Below, piece after piece: positions 17,565 to 27,067 of a stretch of DNA of 64,000 nt. Below the pieces are notes generated by a model that was not told the DNA's origin, searched no databases, and saw only the letters and a program-made list of their open reading frames with translations. Position 1 is the stretch's first letter, and every line of letters begins with the position of its first letter. Source of the stretch: Paraglaciecola polaris LMG 21857 (GTDB taxonomy: Bacteria > Pseudomonadota > Gammaproteobacteria > Enterobacterales > Alteromonadaceae); contig NZ_BAER01000044.1 of assembly GCF_000315055.1 (NCBI RefSeq), positions 124,001 to 188,000 of the forward strand, read 5' to 3'. A program made the translations under genes and the position numbers.

Positions 17565-18911
17565 ATGAGTGCACGCGGAGAGTTTTCGTCTCGAATTGGT
17601 TTTGTATTGGCCGCAGCAGGGTCAGCGGTTGGGCTTGGTAATATATGGGGCTTTCCTACCCAGGTAGCCAGTAATGGTGGCGCAGCATTTGTGCTGGTTT
17701 ATGTTTTATTGGCGTTCGTATTAGCCTATCCGGTATTAATGGCCGAATTAATTATTGGCCGTGCAACGCGGGCCAATATGGTGGATGCTTTAGGCAAAAT
17801 ATCCAATAGTAATTTAGGTCGTGCCACGGGTGTGTGGGGGTTTGTCACTGTTTCTATGATTCTGGCGTTTTATGCGATTGTTGCCGGTTGGATGATCAGT
17901 TATTTCTTTGAGTCTTTTACCCAAATCATTGGCTGGGACAGCGCTTCTCAATGGCTTACCGGTTCATCCATGTTACGCAGCCTCCTTTTTTGTGGTGTAT
18001 TTATCGCGCTTACCGCGTCCATCGTGGTGGGTGGCGTAAGCAACGGTATAGAACGTTGGTCTGTGCGCTTAATGCCTACCTTGATACTCATCATTTTATT
18101 ACTCATCGGTTATGTTGCCACGTTAGATGGCGCGCTAGCGGGCTGGAAAGCCTATTTGGTACCTGATTTTAGTGCTATCTGGGATGCTGGTTTACTGATC
18201 AGTGCTATGGGGCAGGCGTTTTTCTCGATGTCGTTAGGGGTTGGAACCATGTTGGTGTATGGCTCTTACGTCAGTAAAAATGAAAATTTACCAGTATTAG
18301 GTGCGTCTGTGGCACTAGTAGATATTGGCGTCGCTATCTTAGCCGGTATGTTAATTATTCCAGCCATGTATGTGGCACTGAATAATGGTGTACAGATATT
18401 CTCCGAAAGTGGTCAACTCATTGCTGGAGATAGCCTTATTTTCACAGTACTACCTGCATTATTCAACACCATGGGGATGGTGGGGTATGTAGTGGCCTTT
18501 GCATTTTTTGCACTTATGGTCATTGCAGCATTAACTTCTTCTATTTCTATGCTAGAAGTACCCGTTGCCTACGTGGTGGAGAGCAAGGGGTTACCGCGCA
18601 AAAAAGCGGTTTGGATGCTCGCGCTGATCATTTTCGTGATGAGCAGTATTATTATTGTTAATTTTGAGCAGTTATTTGGTCTGGTTATTTCTATTACTAC
18701 TGAATATAGTCAACCGCTGCTTGGTTTAGCCCTCAGTATATTTGTCGGTTGGGTATGGAAACGGGATCAAATTCTCGCTGAAATCAAACAAGGTAATGAG
18801 CAAGCCGAGCACAGCTTGTTTTGGAAAATTTGGCCTTGGTATCTGAAATTTGTGTGTCCGGTTATTATCTTATTCATGTTCGTCCGTTCACTTAATATTT
18901 TGGATATCTAG
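17565..18911 (+). CDS. Neurotransmitter:sodium symporter (SLC6/NSS) family transporter
   Basis: 448-residue inner-membrane Na+-coupled transporter, probably for amino acids. The LeuT-type first helix is plain (SRIGFVLAAAGSAVGLGNIWGFPTQVASNGGAAF), with the unwound GxGN segment that binds Na+ and substrate. About 11-12 membrane segments follow. ATG 17565 is preferred over the TTG one codon earlier because the AAAGGTG ribosome site is better spaced. The next gene, an NhaC antiporter, starts 2 bases after the stop, so the two are an operon: Na+-driven uptake beside Na+ extrusion. Substrate unknown. Confidence 0.92.
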   Translation: MSARGEFSSRIGFVLAAAGSAVGLGNIWGFPTQVASNGGAAFVLVYVLLAFVLAYPVLMAELIIGRATRANMVDALGKISNSNLGRATGVWGFVTVSMILAFYAIVAGWMISYFFESFTQIIGWDSASQWLTGSSMLRSLLFCGVFIALTASIVVGGVSNGIERWSVRLMPTLILIILLLIGYVATLDGALAGWKAYLVPDFSAIWDAGLLISAMGQAFFSMSLGVGTMLVYGSYVSKNENLPVLGASVALVDIGVAILAGMLIIPAMYVALNNGVQIFSESGQLIAGDSLIFTVLPALFNTMGMVGYVVAFAFFALMVIAALTSSISMLEVPVAYVVESKGLPRKKAVWMLALIIFVMSSIIIVNFEQLFGLVISITTEYSQPLLGLALSIFVGWVWKRDQILAEIKQGNEQAEHSLFWKIWPWYLKFVCPVIILFMFVRSLNILDI

Positions 18912-18913
18912 TC

Positions 18914-20431
18914 ATGGAAAATGCAACGCTAAAACAAAAGAAAGAGCCGACGTTACTGGACGCATTGATCCCATTAGTCGTATTGGTCACCTTATTGAGT
19001 ACCTCAGTTTATCTGTTTTCTGATAATTCATCGTTTGGACCTAACCAAATAGCCTTACTGTTTTCTATGGGCGTGGCGGCGGTTATTGGTTTAAAAAATG
19101 GCTATAGCTGGGCTGAAATCGAAAAAGGCATAGTGAAGGGGATTTCTATATCCCTTGGAGCTATCTTGATTTTGTTGGCGGTTGGGGCACTTATTGGTAC
19201 ATGGATGTTGTCAGGCACAGTACCGACACTGATATATTATGGATTGGAGTTATTGAACCCATCCTTTTTCTACGCGGCGACCTGTTTAATTTGTGCCATT
19301 GTGGCTATGAGTATCGGCAGTTCTTGGACAACCGCTGCGACGGTGGGGGTGGCCTTAATGGGCGTCGCATCAGGTATGGGCATGTCAGATGCTATTACTG
19401 CCGGAGCGGTTATTTCTGGTGCCTATTTTGGCGACAAGATATCACCTTTATCGGAAACAACTAATCTGGCGCCTGCTGTTGCGGGTACCGAATTATTTGA
19501 ACATATCCGTTATATGTTATGGACTACCGTGCCAAGTTTTGTCATCGCCTTAATCTTGTTCACCATCATTGGCTTTTCTGGTGCCCAGCAAGATACGTCC
19601 AGTAACATTGCGCAAATGCAGACCTTGCTCGCGCAAGAGTTTAATATCAATTGGATTATGCTGGTTCCACTTGTTGCGTTATTAACCTTAGCCATAAAAA
19701 AGATGCCAGCGTTTCCAGCGGTTGCCATTGGCGCCTTACTTGGTGGCATTTGGGCAGTGTTGTTCCAGCCTGATGTTATCCAAAACATGCTGGATGATAA
19801 TCAGCAAGGGTCATTGGGTGTGGTTGCTGTTGTATGGACATCTATGTTCGATGGTGTGGTGTTTAGTACCGCGGATGAAAATCTGAATGCGCTGCTGAGT
19901 CGCGGCGGTATGTCGAGTATGCTAAATACTATTTGGTTGATCATTTGTGCTATGAGTTTTGGTGCCGTGTTAGAGCGAACGGGATTATTGAAAGCGATTG
20001 TGGCGTTGTTTTTGCGTGGTGCAAAAACAGCTGGCAGCATGATAAGCCGGACTATTTTTACCTGTATTGGCACCAACATCATCACCGCAGATCAATATAT
20101 TTCGATTGTGATGCCGGGTCGTATGTACAAAGAAGAATATGCCAAACGTGGATTACATCAGTTAAATCTGTCACGCAGTTTAGAGGACGGTGGCACGATT
20201 ACTTCACCACTTATTCCTTGGAATACCTGTGGTGCATATATGCAAGGTGTGCTGCTGGTTCACCCGTTTGACTATTTTATCTATACGTTTTTCAACTTGA
20301 TTAACCCAGTTTTAGCGATTATTTACGCTTATCTAGGGGTTAAAATTTTGCGTATTCCTATTCCGGATGTCGCAGTTGAGATCGGTGATGAAGAAATTGC
20401 CGCCACACAACCTGCTCAATCGAATAGGTAA
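18914..20431 (+). CDS. nhaC: NhaC-family Na+/H+ antiporter
   Basis: 505-residue inner-membrane protein with about 11-12 hydrophobic segments. Family signatures include SIGSSWTTAATVGVALMGVA, the conserved GAYFGDKISPLSETTNLAP, and, near the end, RSLEDGGTITSPLIPWNTCGAYM. NhaC proteins exchange Na+ for H+; some relatives exchange organic acids such as malate for lactate. Tight coupling to the upstream NSS symporter suggests recycling of the Na+ brought in with substrate; this is inference. Confidence 0.92.
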   Translation: MENATLKQKKEPTLLDALIPLVVLVTLLSTSVYLFSDNSSFGPNQIALLFSMGVAAVIGLKNGYSWAEIEKGIVKGISISLGAILILLAVGALIGTWMLSGTVPTLIYYGLELLNPSFFYAATCLICAIVAMSIGSSWTTAATVGVALMGVASGMGMSDAITAGAVISGAYFGDKISPLSETTNLAPAVAGTELFEHIRYMLWTTVPSFVIALILFTIIGFSGAQQDTSSNIAQMQTLLAQEFNINWIMLVPLVALLTLAIKKMPAFPAVAIGALLGGIWAVLFQPDVIQNMLDDNQQGSLGVVAVVWTSMFDGVVFSTADENLNALLSRGGMSSMLNTIWLIICAMSFGAVLERTGLLKAIVALFLRGAKTAGSMISRTIFTCIGTNIITADQYISIVMPGRMYKEEYAKRGLHQLNLSRSLEDGGTITSPLIPWNTCGAYMQGVLLVHPFDYFIYTFFNLINPVLAIIYAYLGVKILRIPIPDVAVEIGDEEIAATQPAQSNR

Positions 20432-20441
20432 AATATCCAAG

Positions 20442-20502
20442 TGACGTCATTTGAATAGCTCATTAGTGCAATTAGCGCCGGCAGTTAGATTAGATGACGT
20501 CA
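20442..20502. promoter_or_regulatory. Two TGACGTCA palindromes, candidate operator pair before pepN
   Basis: The 8-bp palindrome TGACGTCA occurs at 20442-20449 and 20495-20502, with centres 53 bp apart (about five helical turns), in the 104-base gap between nhaC and pepN. A dimeric regulator could bind both on the same face of the DNA. No regulator is identified. Confidence 0.45.
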
Positions 20503-20535
20503 TACACACTTTGTAGCTCACATTAAGAGGACTCT

Positions 20536-23160
20536 ATGTCGGTTTTATCTCCAGTTGCGAAAAAACGCAGTGATTATCGCGCCCCCGATTTTTTAATAGA
20601 CCATGTTGATATGGCATTCCATTTAGACGTAACGCAGACCCGGGTGATCAGTACGTCCCGTTTCACTCGTAATGGGCAACATCAGTCTCCGTTGGTGCTC
20701 GATGGTGAAAATCTGCAGCTCATCAGCGTGACTATCAACGGCGAGCCCGTGACGGATTATCATCAGAGTGATGAGCATCTAACCTTAAATATCAACCAAA
20801 ACGATTTTGAGCTGTGTATTGAAACGCGCATTAATCCCCAGGAGAATAAAACCTTAGAAGGTTTATATTTTTCAGGCGGGGCTTATTGCACCCAGTGTGA
20901 AGCTGAGGGCTTTCGTAAAATCACCTATTTTCTCGACCGCCCTGATGTGCTGGCCAAATACGATGTGACGATTTTTGCGGATAAAACACGTTACCCACAT
21001 ATGTTATCCAATGGCAATCAGATCGACAAAGGTGAACTAGACGACGGTCGCCACTGGGTCAAATGGCAAGATCCATTCAAGAAACCCAGTTATTTGTTTG
21101 CTTTGGTCGCAGGGAATTTTGATTTACTTACCGACCGTTTTGTCACGCAAAGTGGGCGCAGTGTTGCCCTTGAATTGTACGTTGATAAAGGTGCCCTTGA
21201 TAAAGGACATCACGCATTAGCCTCGCTAAAAAAAGCCATGGCATGGGATGAGCAGGTTTTTGGCCTAGAATACGATCTCGACATTTATATGATTGTTGCG
21301 GTGGACTTTTTCAACATGGGGGCCATGGAAAACAAGGGCCTGAACGTTTTTAATAGCAAATTTGTGTTAGCCGATGCGGAATCAGCCACGGATGATGACT
21401 TTTTCAATATTGAAGCTGTGATAGGGCACGAGTATTTTCATAACTGGACGGGCAACCGGGTGACTTGCCGAGATTGGTTTCAGCTTAGTTTGAAAGAAGG
21501 CTTAACGGTTTTTCGTGATCAGCAATTTAGTGCAGATATGTCGTCGCCTGTGTTCAATCGGATTAAAAATGTACAAATAATTAGGGAGCATCAGTTCGCT
21601 GAAGATGCCAGCGCTATGGCCCATCCTATTCGTCCAGAAGAAGTAATAGAAATGAACAATTTCTATACCGTTACCGTGTACGATAAAGGTGCAGAAGTCA
21701 TTCGCATGATGCATACCTTGCTCGGCGCCGCTGGATTCAGGCAAGGTATGGATTTATACTTTTCGCGTTTCGACGGACAAGCCGTTACCTGTGATGATTT
21801 TGTGCAAGCTATGCAGGATGCGACACAAGTTGATTTAAGCCAATTTAGACGTTGGTATAGTCAGTCAGGGACGCCTAAAGTTAAGGTAACCGACAGTTTT
21901 GATGCAAAAACAGGTGTTTACCACATTGATTTTACTCAGAATACACCGCCTACCGCAGATCAAAAAGTTAAACAGAACTTACATATTCCATTTAAGTTCG
22001 AATTGTTAGATGAGAAAGGCAACAGTATTTCTGATGATTCGGTGCCAGAACTCAGTGCTAAAATGATTGAGTTGACATCCCGCGTCCATCGGATCACGGT
22101 TACGGGTTTGCAGGCGAAGCCAACACCCTCGTTACTGCATGACTTTAGTGCGCCAATCAAAGTTGATTATGCTTATAGCCATCAGCAACTCAGTAACATC
22201 ATTCTATATTCAGGTGATGACTTTGCTCGTTGGGATGCCAGCCAACGTTTATACAGCCGCTGCATCCATAATTTAGCAATCTCGCCAGATACACCGGACG
22301 ACGAATTACTCGATAGCATGCTTCAAGCTGTGCAGGGGATATTCGACATTGCTGACGTGAATCCAGCACTGGCCGGGGCAATGTTGAGTCTTCCAAGTTT
22401 TGAAACTCTGAGCCAGCAAGTGGATGAGATCCAAGTTGAGGCGCTCTACCATGCCCAGCGCAGTGTGCGCAATTTAATTGCGACTACGTTATCGGACCAA
22501 TGGTCGACGCTTTACCATAAACAAGCCGTTGTACCTTATCGTTATGTTGCTGATGATGTAGATAGTCGTCGGTTGCGTAATTTAAGTTTGAGCTATTTGG
22601 TGCAAGCGGGTGCACCGCAATCTAGCGATATATTGTTAGCGCAGTTTGCCCAAGCAGACAATATGACTGATTGCTTGGGTGTATTAAAAGCGGCTCAATT
22701 TGGTGAGCTTAAGCAATTTGACCAATTGATGGAACAGTTTGAGACCCGCTGGCGTCATGATCCTTTAGTGCTTGATAAGTGGTTTGCTTTACATGCCAAT
22801 ATGGAGCGCAGTGACATACTTGTGCGCTTGCCCTTATTGTTAAGTCATGACAAATTTAGCTTAGATAATCCTAACCGAGTGCGTTCTGTATTAGGCAGCT
22901 TTGCATTTTATAATGTGCTGGGTTTTCATGCTGTTGACGGTAGCGGCTATAAATTTTTAGCTGACTACATACTTAAACTTAATAGCGTCAATCCACAAGT
23001 GGCGGCACGTATTATTACGCCGTTAACGCAATGGCAGAAATTTGATGAAAAGCGCCGAGAACTGATGCGCTATCAATTAGCACGTATTGCGGATTGCCAA
23101 GATTTGAGTAAAGATTTAATTGAAAAAGTCAGCAAGAGTCTTAATTACACGTCACACTAA
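20536..23160 (+). CDS. pepN: Aminopeptidase N (M1 zinc metallopeptidase)
   Basis: 874-residue cytosolic aminopeptidase removing N-terminal residues from peptides, close to E. coli PepN (870). The exopeptidase motif GAMENKGLN is followed by the zinc site H298-E-x-x-H302 (HEYFHNW) with E321 as third ligand (LKEGLT). A catalytic Tyr lies in the NFYTVTVYDKGAEV segment. The C-terminal helical domain is complete. ATG with AAGAGGAC ribosome site. Its stop overlaps the next gene by one base. Confidence 0.97.
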   Translation: MSVLSPVAKKRSDYRAPDFLIDHVDMAFHLDVTQTRVISTSRFTRNGQHQSPLVLDGENLQLISVTINGEPVTDYHQSDEHLTLNINQNDFELCIETRINPQENKTLEGLYFSGGAYCTQCEAEGFRKITYFLDRPDVLAKYDVTIFADKTRYPHMLSNGNQIDKGELDDGRHWVKWQDPFKKPSYLFALVAGNFDLLTDRFVTQSGRSVALELYVDKGALDKGHHALASLKKAMAWDEQVFGLEYDLDIYMIVAVDFFNMGAMENKGLNVFNSKFVLADAESATDDDFFNIEAVIGHEYFHNWTGNRVTCRDWFQLSLKEGLTVFRDQQFSADMSSPVFNRIKNVQIIREHQFAEDASAMAHPIRPEEVIEMNNFYTVTVYDKGAEVIRMMHTLLGAAGFRQGMDLYFSRFDGQAVTCDDFVQAMQDATQVDLSQFRRWYSQSGTPKVKVTDSFDAKTGVYHIDFTQNTPPTADQKVKQNLHIPFKFELLDEKGNSISDDSVPELSAKMIELTSRVHRITVTGLQAKPTPSLLHDFSAPIKVDYAYSHQQLSNIILYSGDDFARWDASQRLYSRCIHNLAISPDTPDDELLDSMLQAVQGIFDIADVNPALAGAMLSLPSFETLSQQVDEIQVEALYHAQRSVRNLIATTLSDQWSTLYHKQAVVPYRYVADDVDSRRLRNLSLSYLVQAGAPQSSDILLAQFAQADNMTDCLGVLKAAQFGELKQFDQLMEQFETRWRHDPLVLDKWFALHANMERSDILVRLPLLLSHDKFSLDNPNRVRSVLGSFAFYNVLGFHAVDGSGYKFLADYILKLNSVNPQVAARIITPLTQWQKFDEKRRELMRYQLARIADCQDLSKDLIEKVSKSLNYTSH

Positions 23161-23381
23161 TGCAAACTTTATATTTCCGTTTAGCGCTCAGTTATGAGCG
23201 CTGTGAACCCCTTTACCTCACTAGTACGCAAACCGTTATCGTCCTCGCCGATAACGGTAAACGCGTGCAGTTACCCGCTAAAAATCTACGTCCTTTTATT
23301 CAACATAACGGAATACACGGCCGTTTCCGGTTGATCATCACTGATACTAATAAGATTAGTCGTTTAGAAAAAATAGTCTGA
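23160..23381 (+). CDS. DUF2835 family small protein
   Basis: 73 residues, starting at the TAATG overlap with the pepN stop, so translationally coupled. The sequence has the family's pattern: an N-terminal strand-forming LALSYERCEPLY, a middle TVIVLADNGKRVQLPAKNLRPF, and HGIHGRFRL-type ending (NGIHGRFRLII). Function is unknown. A perfect 10-bp inverted repeat lies inside the coding region. Confidence 0.8.
   Translation: MQTLYFRLALSYERCEPLYLTSTQTVIVLADNGKRVQLPAKNLRPFIQHNGIHGRFRLIITDTNKISRLEKIV
23232..23258. repeat. 10-bp perfect inverted repeat inside the DUF2835 gene
   Basis: ACCGTTATCG (23232-23241) and CGATAACGGT (23249-23258) around a 7-base loop, within codons for VIVLADNG. This is unusually strong secondary structure for a coding region. 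Confidence 0.6.
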
Positions 23382-23561
23382 ACGGGTTATTTTTTATACT
23401 GGCCTTTTCTCAAGTCACTGAAAGTAAACGATTTGTATCCAAGAATACTGGTACGATTTGTACTTGCTATCGGCGCGGTTTGATGTAATCATTTTGTAAA
23501 ATTTGAGTGGTTTAATTGAATGGTATGTTAGTGCATGTTGCTAACTTCAAGGGAGGTAAGG

Positions 23562-25628
23562 ATGAATCGTGAAGTCTTCGGATTTAAAAAGTCGCCTATA
23601 GCATTAGGCATAGTGGGGCTTATGGGCGCAGCATTGATGTCAGCGCAAGCCGCCAGTTGGAGTTATGGCGATTGGTCTGTGACCTTTGACTCAAATTTTT
23701 CTTTTGGCACCAGTATTCGTGTCGAAGAGCGCGACTTCTCGCGTGTAGGTAACAGTAACGGTGTGCAATTTGATTGGTCGGGTTACAACCCAGCGACGAA
23801 TCCAATCTATAGTTCTGCTGATGTATGGGAATTAGGTACAGGCGGTTATTCAACTAACGGCGACCTTAGTACGCTGAACTATGAAAAAGGCAATCCTTTT
23901 TCAACGTTATTCAAAGGTGTGCATGAGTTAGACATTCAATATAAAAACATGGGCGTATTCATGCGCGGCATGTATTTTTATGATTTTGAAATGAAAGACA
24001 GCTCACGTGATTGGCAAAATCCGATTACTGGTACCACGCAAGACCCTTGCGCATCGTCAACCGCCAGTGATGAGTTATGTTCAGATGTACGTTTATTAGA
24101 TGCGTATTTTTACACTGACTTCTATCTTGGCGATATGCCAGTTACGTTCCGCGTGGGTAACCAAGTGGTCAGTTGGGGTGAAAGCACGTTTATCCAGCAT
24201 GGTATTAACTCAACTAACCCGGTGGATGTATCCCGTGCTCAGGCACCAGGAGCAGAGCTCAAAGAAGTCTTTATTCCTGTGGGTATGGTGTTCGCACAAT
24301 TTGGATTGACCGAAAACCTCAGTTTATCCATGTACTACCAATACGAGTGGGAACGTAGCCGTTTACCACAAGCGGGCAGCTATTTCTCGACCAATGACTT
24401 TGCCGGTGAAGGTGGTCAAGCGCAAAATATTCAATTGGGCTTCAGTGGTAATCCTGATATCGATTTAGACTTCTTGTTAAGCAATTTAAATGGGTTAGGA
24501 GACGCACTAAGAGCTGGGGCTGATGGTTCGCTTATTGGGCAAGCTTATTTAGCCTACCCAACCAAAGTAGCAGTACGGGGTTTCAGTGATCGTGCTCATA
24601 CTGATGCCGACGACCAAGGTCAATACGGTATTAAGATTGGTTATTATGCCGAAGACTTAAATGAAACTGAATTTAACTTTTATCTGATTAACTATCATAG
24701 CCAGCGACCGCTAATCGCAGGTTTAACGTCTGATTTCACTGCACAGAGTATTGGTGCTGATTTGGCTATGTTAGCCACTACTGAAATCACTAAAGAAAAC
24801 GTAACCGATCTTAAAGCCTTTACAAAAACAGGGTTTGTGTATCCTGAAGATCTAAAGCTTTATGGATTTAGCTTCAATACCAATGTGGGTACAACGGCAC
24901 TTGCGGGTGAAATAGCCTATCGTGTTGATGAGCCATTACAATTAGACGATGTTGAATTGTTGTATGCAGCCATGCCACAACAGTTAGCTATTGCCGGGTT
25001 ACGTCCTGATTTAGCGGGAATTTCTCAGCTTGACGGCTACCAAGGTTTTACCACAGGTCCAGGTGAAACGGCCAAGGGTTATCTGGAGTCGGACACGTTA
25101 CAAATGCAAGTCACGGCCACTCATATTTTTGGCCCTGCACTGGGCACAGATAATTTAGTGGTGTTAGGTGAAGTCGGGTATGTGAGTATTCAAGACTTCC
25201 CTGATCCAAGTGTAATCCGCTTGAATGGTCCAGGTTCGGTGCGTACGCCGTCTCTAGAACCAACGGCAGATGGCAATACTCGTGAAGGTTTACATGTTGG
25301 GCTATCTAATGGTCCTGAAACAAACCCATTCCCGACGTCTAGTGCATGGGGATATCGCTTGCTGGCTAATGCGTCATTCAACAACGTTTTCGCTGGTATC
25401 AATTTACAAGCTAGAGCAACGTTTGCTCATGATGTAAATGGTATTACCCCGGATCCTTTGTTCTTATTTATTGAAGATAGAAAATCAGCCAGTGCTTCTT
25501 TGACATTTGATTACCTAAGCAAATGGTCGGCTACGGCATCGTACAATACGTTCTGGGGTGGCCAAGGCACAACTAATGCCCTTTCAGACCGTGATTTCGT
25601 TTCTTTTAACATCAAGTATTCTATCTAA
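23562..25628 (+). CDS. DUF1302 family outer-membrane protein
   Basis: 688-residue exported protein with a signal peptide (about 1-34, ending SAQA-ASW). The mature part is rich in alternating aromatic/polar strands and ends in a strand-like FNIKYSI, consistent with an outer-membrane beta-barrel. The start at 23562 is set by a near-perfect Shine-Dalgarno (GGGAGGTAAGG); an ATG 27 bases upstream has none. It is the first gene of a four-gene cluster with DUF1329, YCF48-like and RND genes. Such clusters recur in proteobacteria that use hydrophobic substrates (recalled, not checked). Likely the outer-membrane channel of that system. Confidence 0.85.
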   Translation: MNREVFGFKKSPIALGIVGLMGAALMSAQAASWSYGDWSVTFDSNFSFGTSIRVEERDFSRVGNSNGVQFDWSGYNPATNPIYSSADVWELGTGGYSTNGDLSTLNYEKGNPFSTLFKGVHELDIQYKNMGVFMRGMYFYDFEMKDSSRDWQNPITGTTQDPCASSTASDELCSDVRLLDAYFYTDFYLGDMPVTFRVGNQVVSWGESTFIQHGINSTNPVDVSRAQAPGAELKEVFIPVGMVFAQFGLTENLSLSMYYQYEWERSRLPQAGSYFSTNDFAGEGGQAQNIQLGFSGNPDIDLDFLLSNLNGLGDALRAGADGSLIGQAYLAYPTKVAVRGFSDRAHTDADDQGQYGIKIGYYAEDLNETEFNFYLINYHSQRPLIAGLTSDFTAQSIGADLAMLATTEITKENVTDLKAFTKTGFVYPEDLKLYGFSFNTNVGTTALAGEIAYRVDEPLQLDDVELLYAAMPQQLAIAGLRPDLAGISQLDGYQGFTTGPGETAKGYLESDTLQMQVTATHIFGPALGTDNLVVLGEVGYVSIQDFPDPSVIRLNGPGSVRTPSLEPTADGNTREGLHVGLSNGPETNPFPTSSAWGYRLLANASFNNVFAGINLQARATFAHDVNGITPDPLFLFIEDRKSASASLTFDYLSKWSATASYNTFWGGQGTTNALSDRDFVSFNIKYSI

Positions 25629-25639
25629 GGAGCCATATT

Positions 25640-27007
25640 ATGATTAGAAAATTTGCTCTCATCGCGTCTGCAATGGCGTTAACATTCAATTCCGGCTTGA
25701 TACAAGCCAAAGTATCCGAAGCTGAAGCGGCTAAATTAGGCGCTGAACTGACGCCCGTTGGCGCAGTGAAAGCGGGAAATGCAGACGGTAGTATACCTGC
25801 ATGGACTGGCGGCATAACTGAAGTTCCAGCAGGTTATAAAGTCGGAGACCATCATCCTGATCCGTTTGCCGATGATAAAGTGCTGTTTAATATTACGGCT
25901 AAAAACTACCAAGAGTACGCAGAGTTTTTAACTGATGGGCAAAAAGAGCTGTTTAAAGCTTACCCTGATACGTACAAAATGCCGATATACCAAACTCGTC
26001 GTTCAGCTTCATTACCACAGTTCGTCTACGATGAAACTGCGAAAAATGCGGTGATGGCTGAGTTAGTGCAAGATGGCAATGGCGTTAAAAATGCGGCTAT
26101 TGGTATTCCATTTCCTATTCCACAGAATGGGGTAGAAACTATTTGGAACCACATATTACGTTATCGCGGTGAAAGCGTTAAACGTTATGCGGGTCAAGCA
26201 GCGCCTACGGCTTCTGGTGATTATAACGTAATCGGTTTTGAAGAAGAGTTGATGCAGAAGTATTCAGCTAAAGATGCAACCCGTGAAAAACTACTTGAAG
26301 AAAATGTCATTTCTAAATTCAAGCAGAGTGTTACGTCACCTGCGCGCTTAGCAGGCACAGCTTTGTTGGTGCATGAAACGATGGACCAAATACGCGAACC
26401 TCGTCAAGCATGGACTTACAATACCGGTCAACGCCGTGTTCGTCGTGCTCCGAATGTTGCTTACGATGCCCCAGGTACAGCGTCTGATGGTTTACGTACC
26501 TCAGATGATTTTGACATGTTCAATGGTGCCCCAGATCGTTATAACTGGGAGCTAAAAGGCAAAAAAGAATTGTATGTGGCCTACAACAACTACCACCTAC
26601 ACAGCGATAAAGTGAAATATGAAGATATTCTTCAACCTGGTCACATCAACCCAGACTTAACGCGCTTTGAAAAGCATCGTGTATGGGTAGTAGAAGCAAC
26701 GCTTAAGCCTGAATTCCGTCATATCTATCAAAAACGCGTATTTTTTATAGATGAAGATAGCTGGCAAATTCAAGTTGCGGATATGTACGACAATCGCAAC
26801 GAATTGTACCGAGTAGGTATCTCTCATGGTATTAATTATTATGAAGTACCCACACAATGGTCAACGCTAGATGTTTATCATGACTTGAACTCTCGTCGTT
26901 ACTTAGCGTTAGGACTAGATAACGAAGAGAAAATGTACGAGTTTAATGCAGATTTAAAAGATCGCGAATTTACCCCCGAGGCGATGCGCCGAGCCGGTAG
27001 ACGCTAA
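25640..27007 (+). CDS. DUF1329 family periplasmic protein (LolA/LolB-like fold expected)
   Basis: 455-residue protein with a signal peptide (MIRKFALIASAMALTFNSGLIQA). Typical DUF1329 start: a helix KVSEAEAAKLGAELTPVGAV, then GNADGSIPAWTGGI, and later RAWTYNTGQRRVRRAP and WVVEATLKPEFRHIYQKR. The family is predicted to have a lipoprotein-carrier-like fold that could hold a hydrophobic ligand, but no lipobox is seen here. It follows the DUF1302 gene by 11 bases and is followed by a terminator that separates it from the next two genes. Confidence 0.87.
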   Translation: MIRKFALIASAMALTFNSGLIQAKVSEAEAAKLGAELTPVGAVKAGNADGSIPAWTGGITEVPAGYKVGDHHPDPFADDKVLFNITAKNYQEYAEFLTDGQKELFKAYPDTYKMPIYQTRRSASLPQFVYDETAKNAVMAELVQDGNGVKNAAIGIPFPIPQNGVETIWNHILRYRGESVKRYAGQAAPTASGDYNVIGFEEELMQKYSAKDATREKLLEENVISKFKQSVTSPARLAGTALLVHETMDQIREPRQAWTYNTGQRRVRRAPNVAYDAPGTASDGLRTSDDFDMFNGAPDRYNWELKGKKELYVAYNNYHLHSDKVKYEDILQPGHINPDLTRFEKHRVWVVEATLKPEFRHIYQKRVFFIDEDSWQIQVADMYDNRNELYRVGISHGINYYEVPTQWSTLDVYHDLNSRRYLALGLDNEEKMYEFNADLKDREFTPEAMRRAGRR

Positions 27008-27016
27008 TCGAGTAAA

Positions 27017-27044
27017 AAAACGGTTGGCCATTGCCAACCGTTTT
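27017..27044 (+). terminator. Intra-cluster terminator/attenuator
   Basis: AAAACGGTTGGC (27017-27028), loop CATT, GCCAACCGTTTT (27033-27044), then CATTTT. This strong stem lies 10 bases after the DUF1329 stop and 23 bases before the YCF48-like gene. It probably lowers expression of the distal genes rather than separating function. Confidence 0.8.
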
Positions 27045-27067
27045 CATTTTGATGGAACCCAATTACT

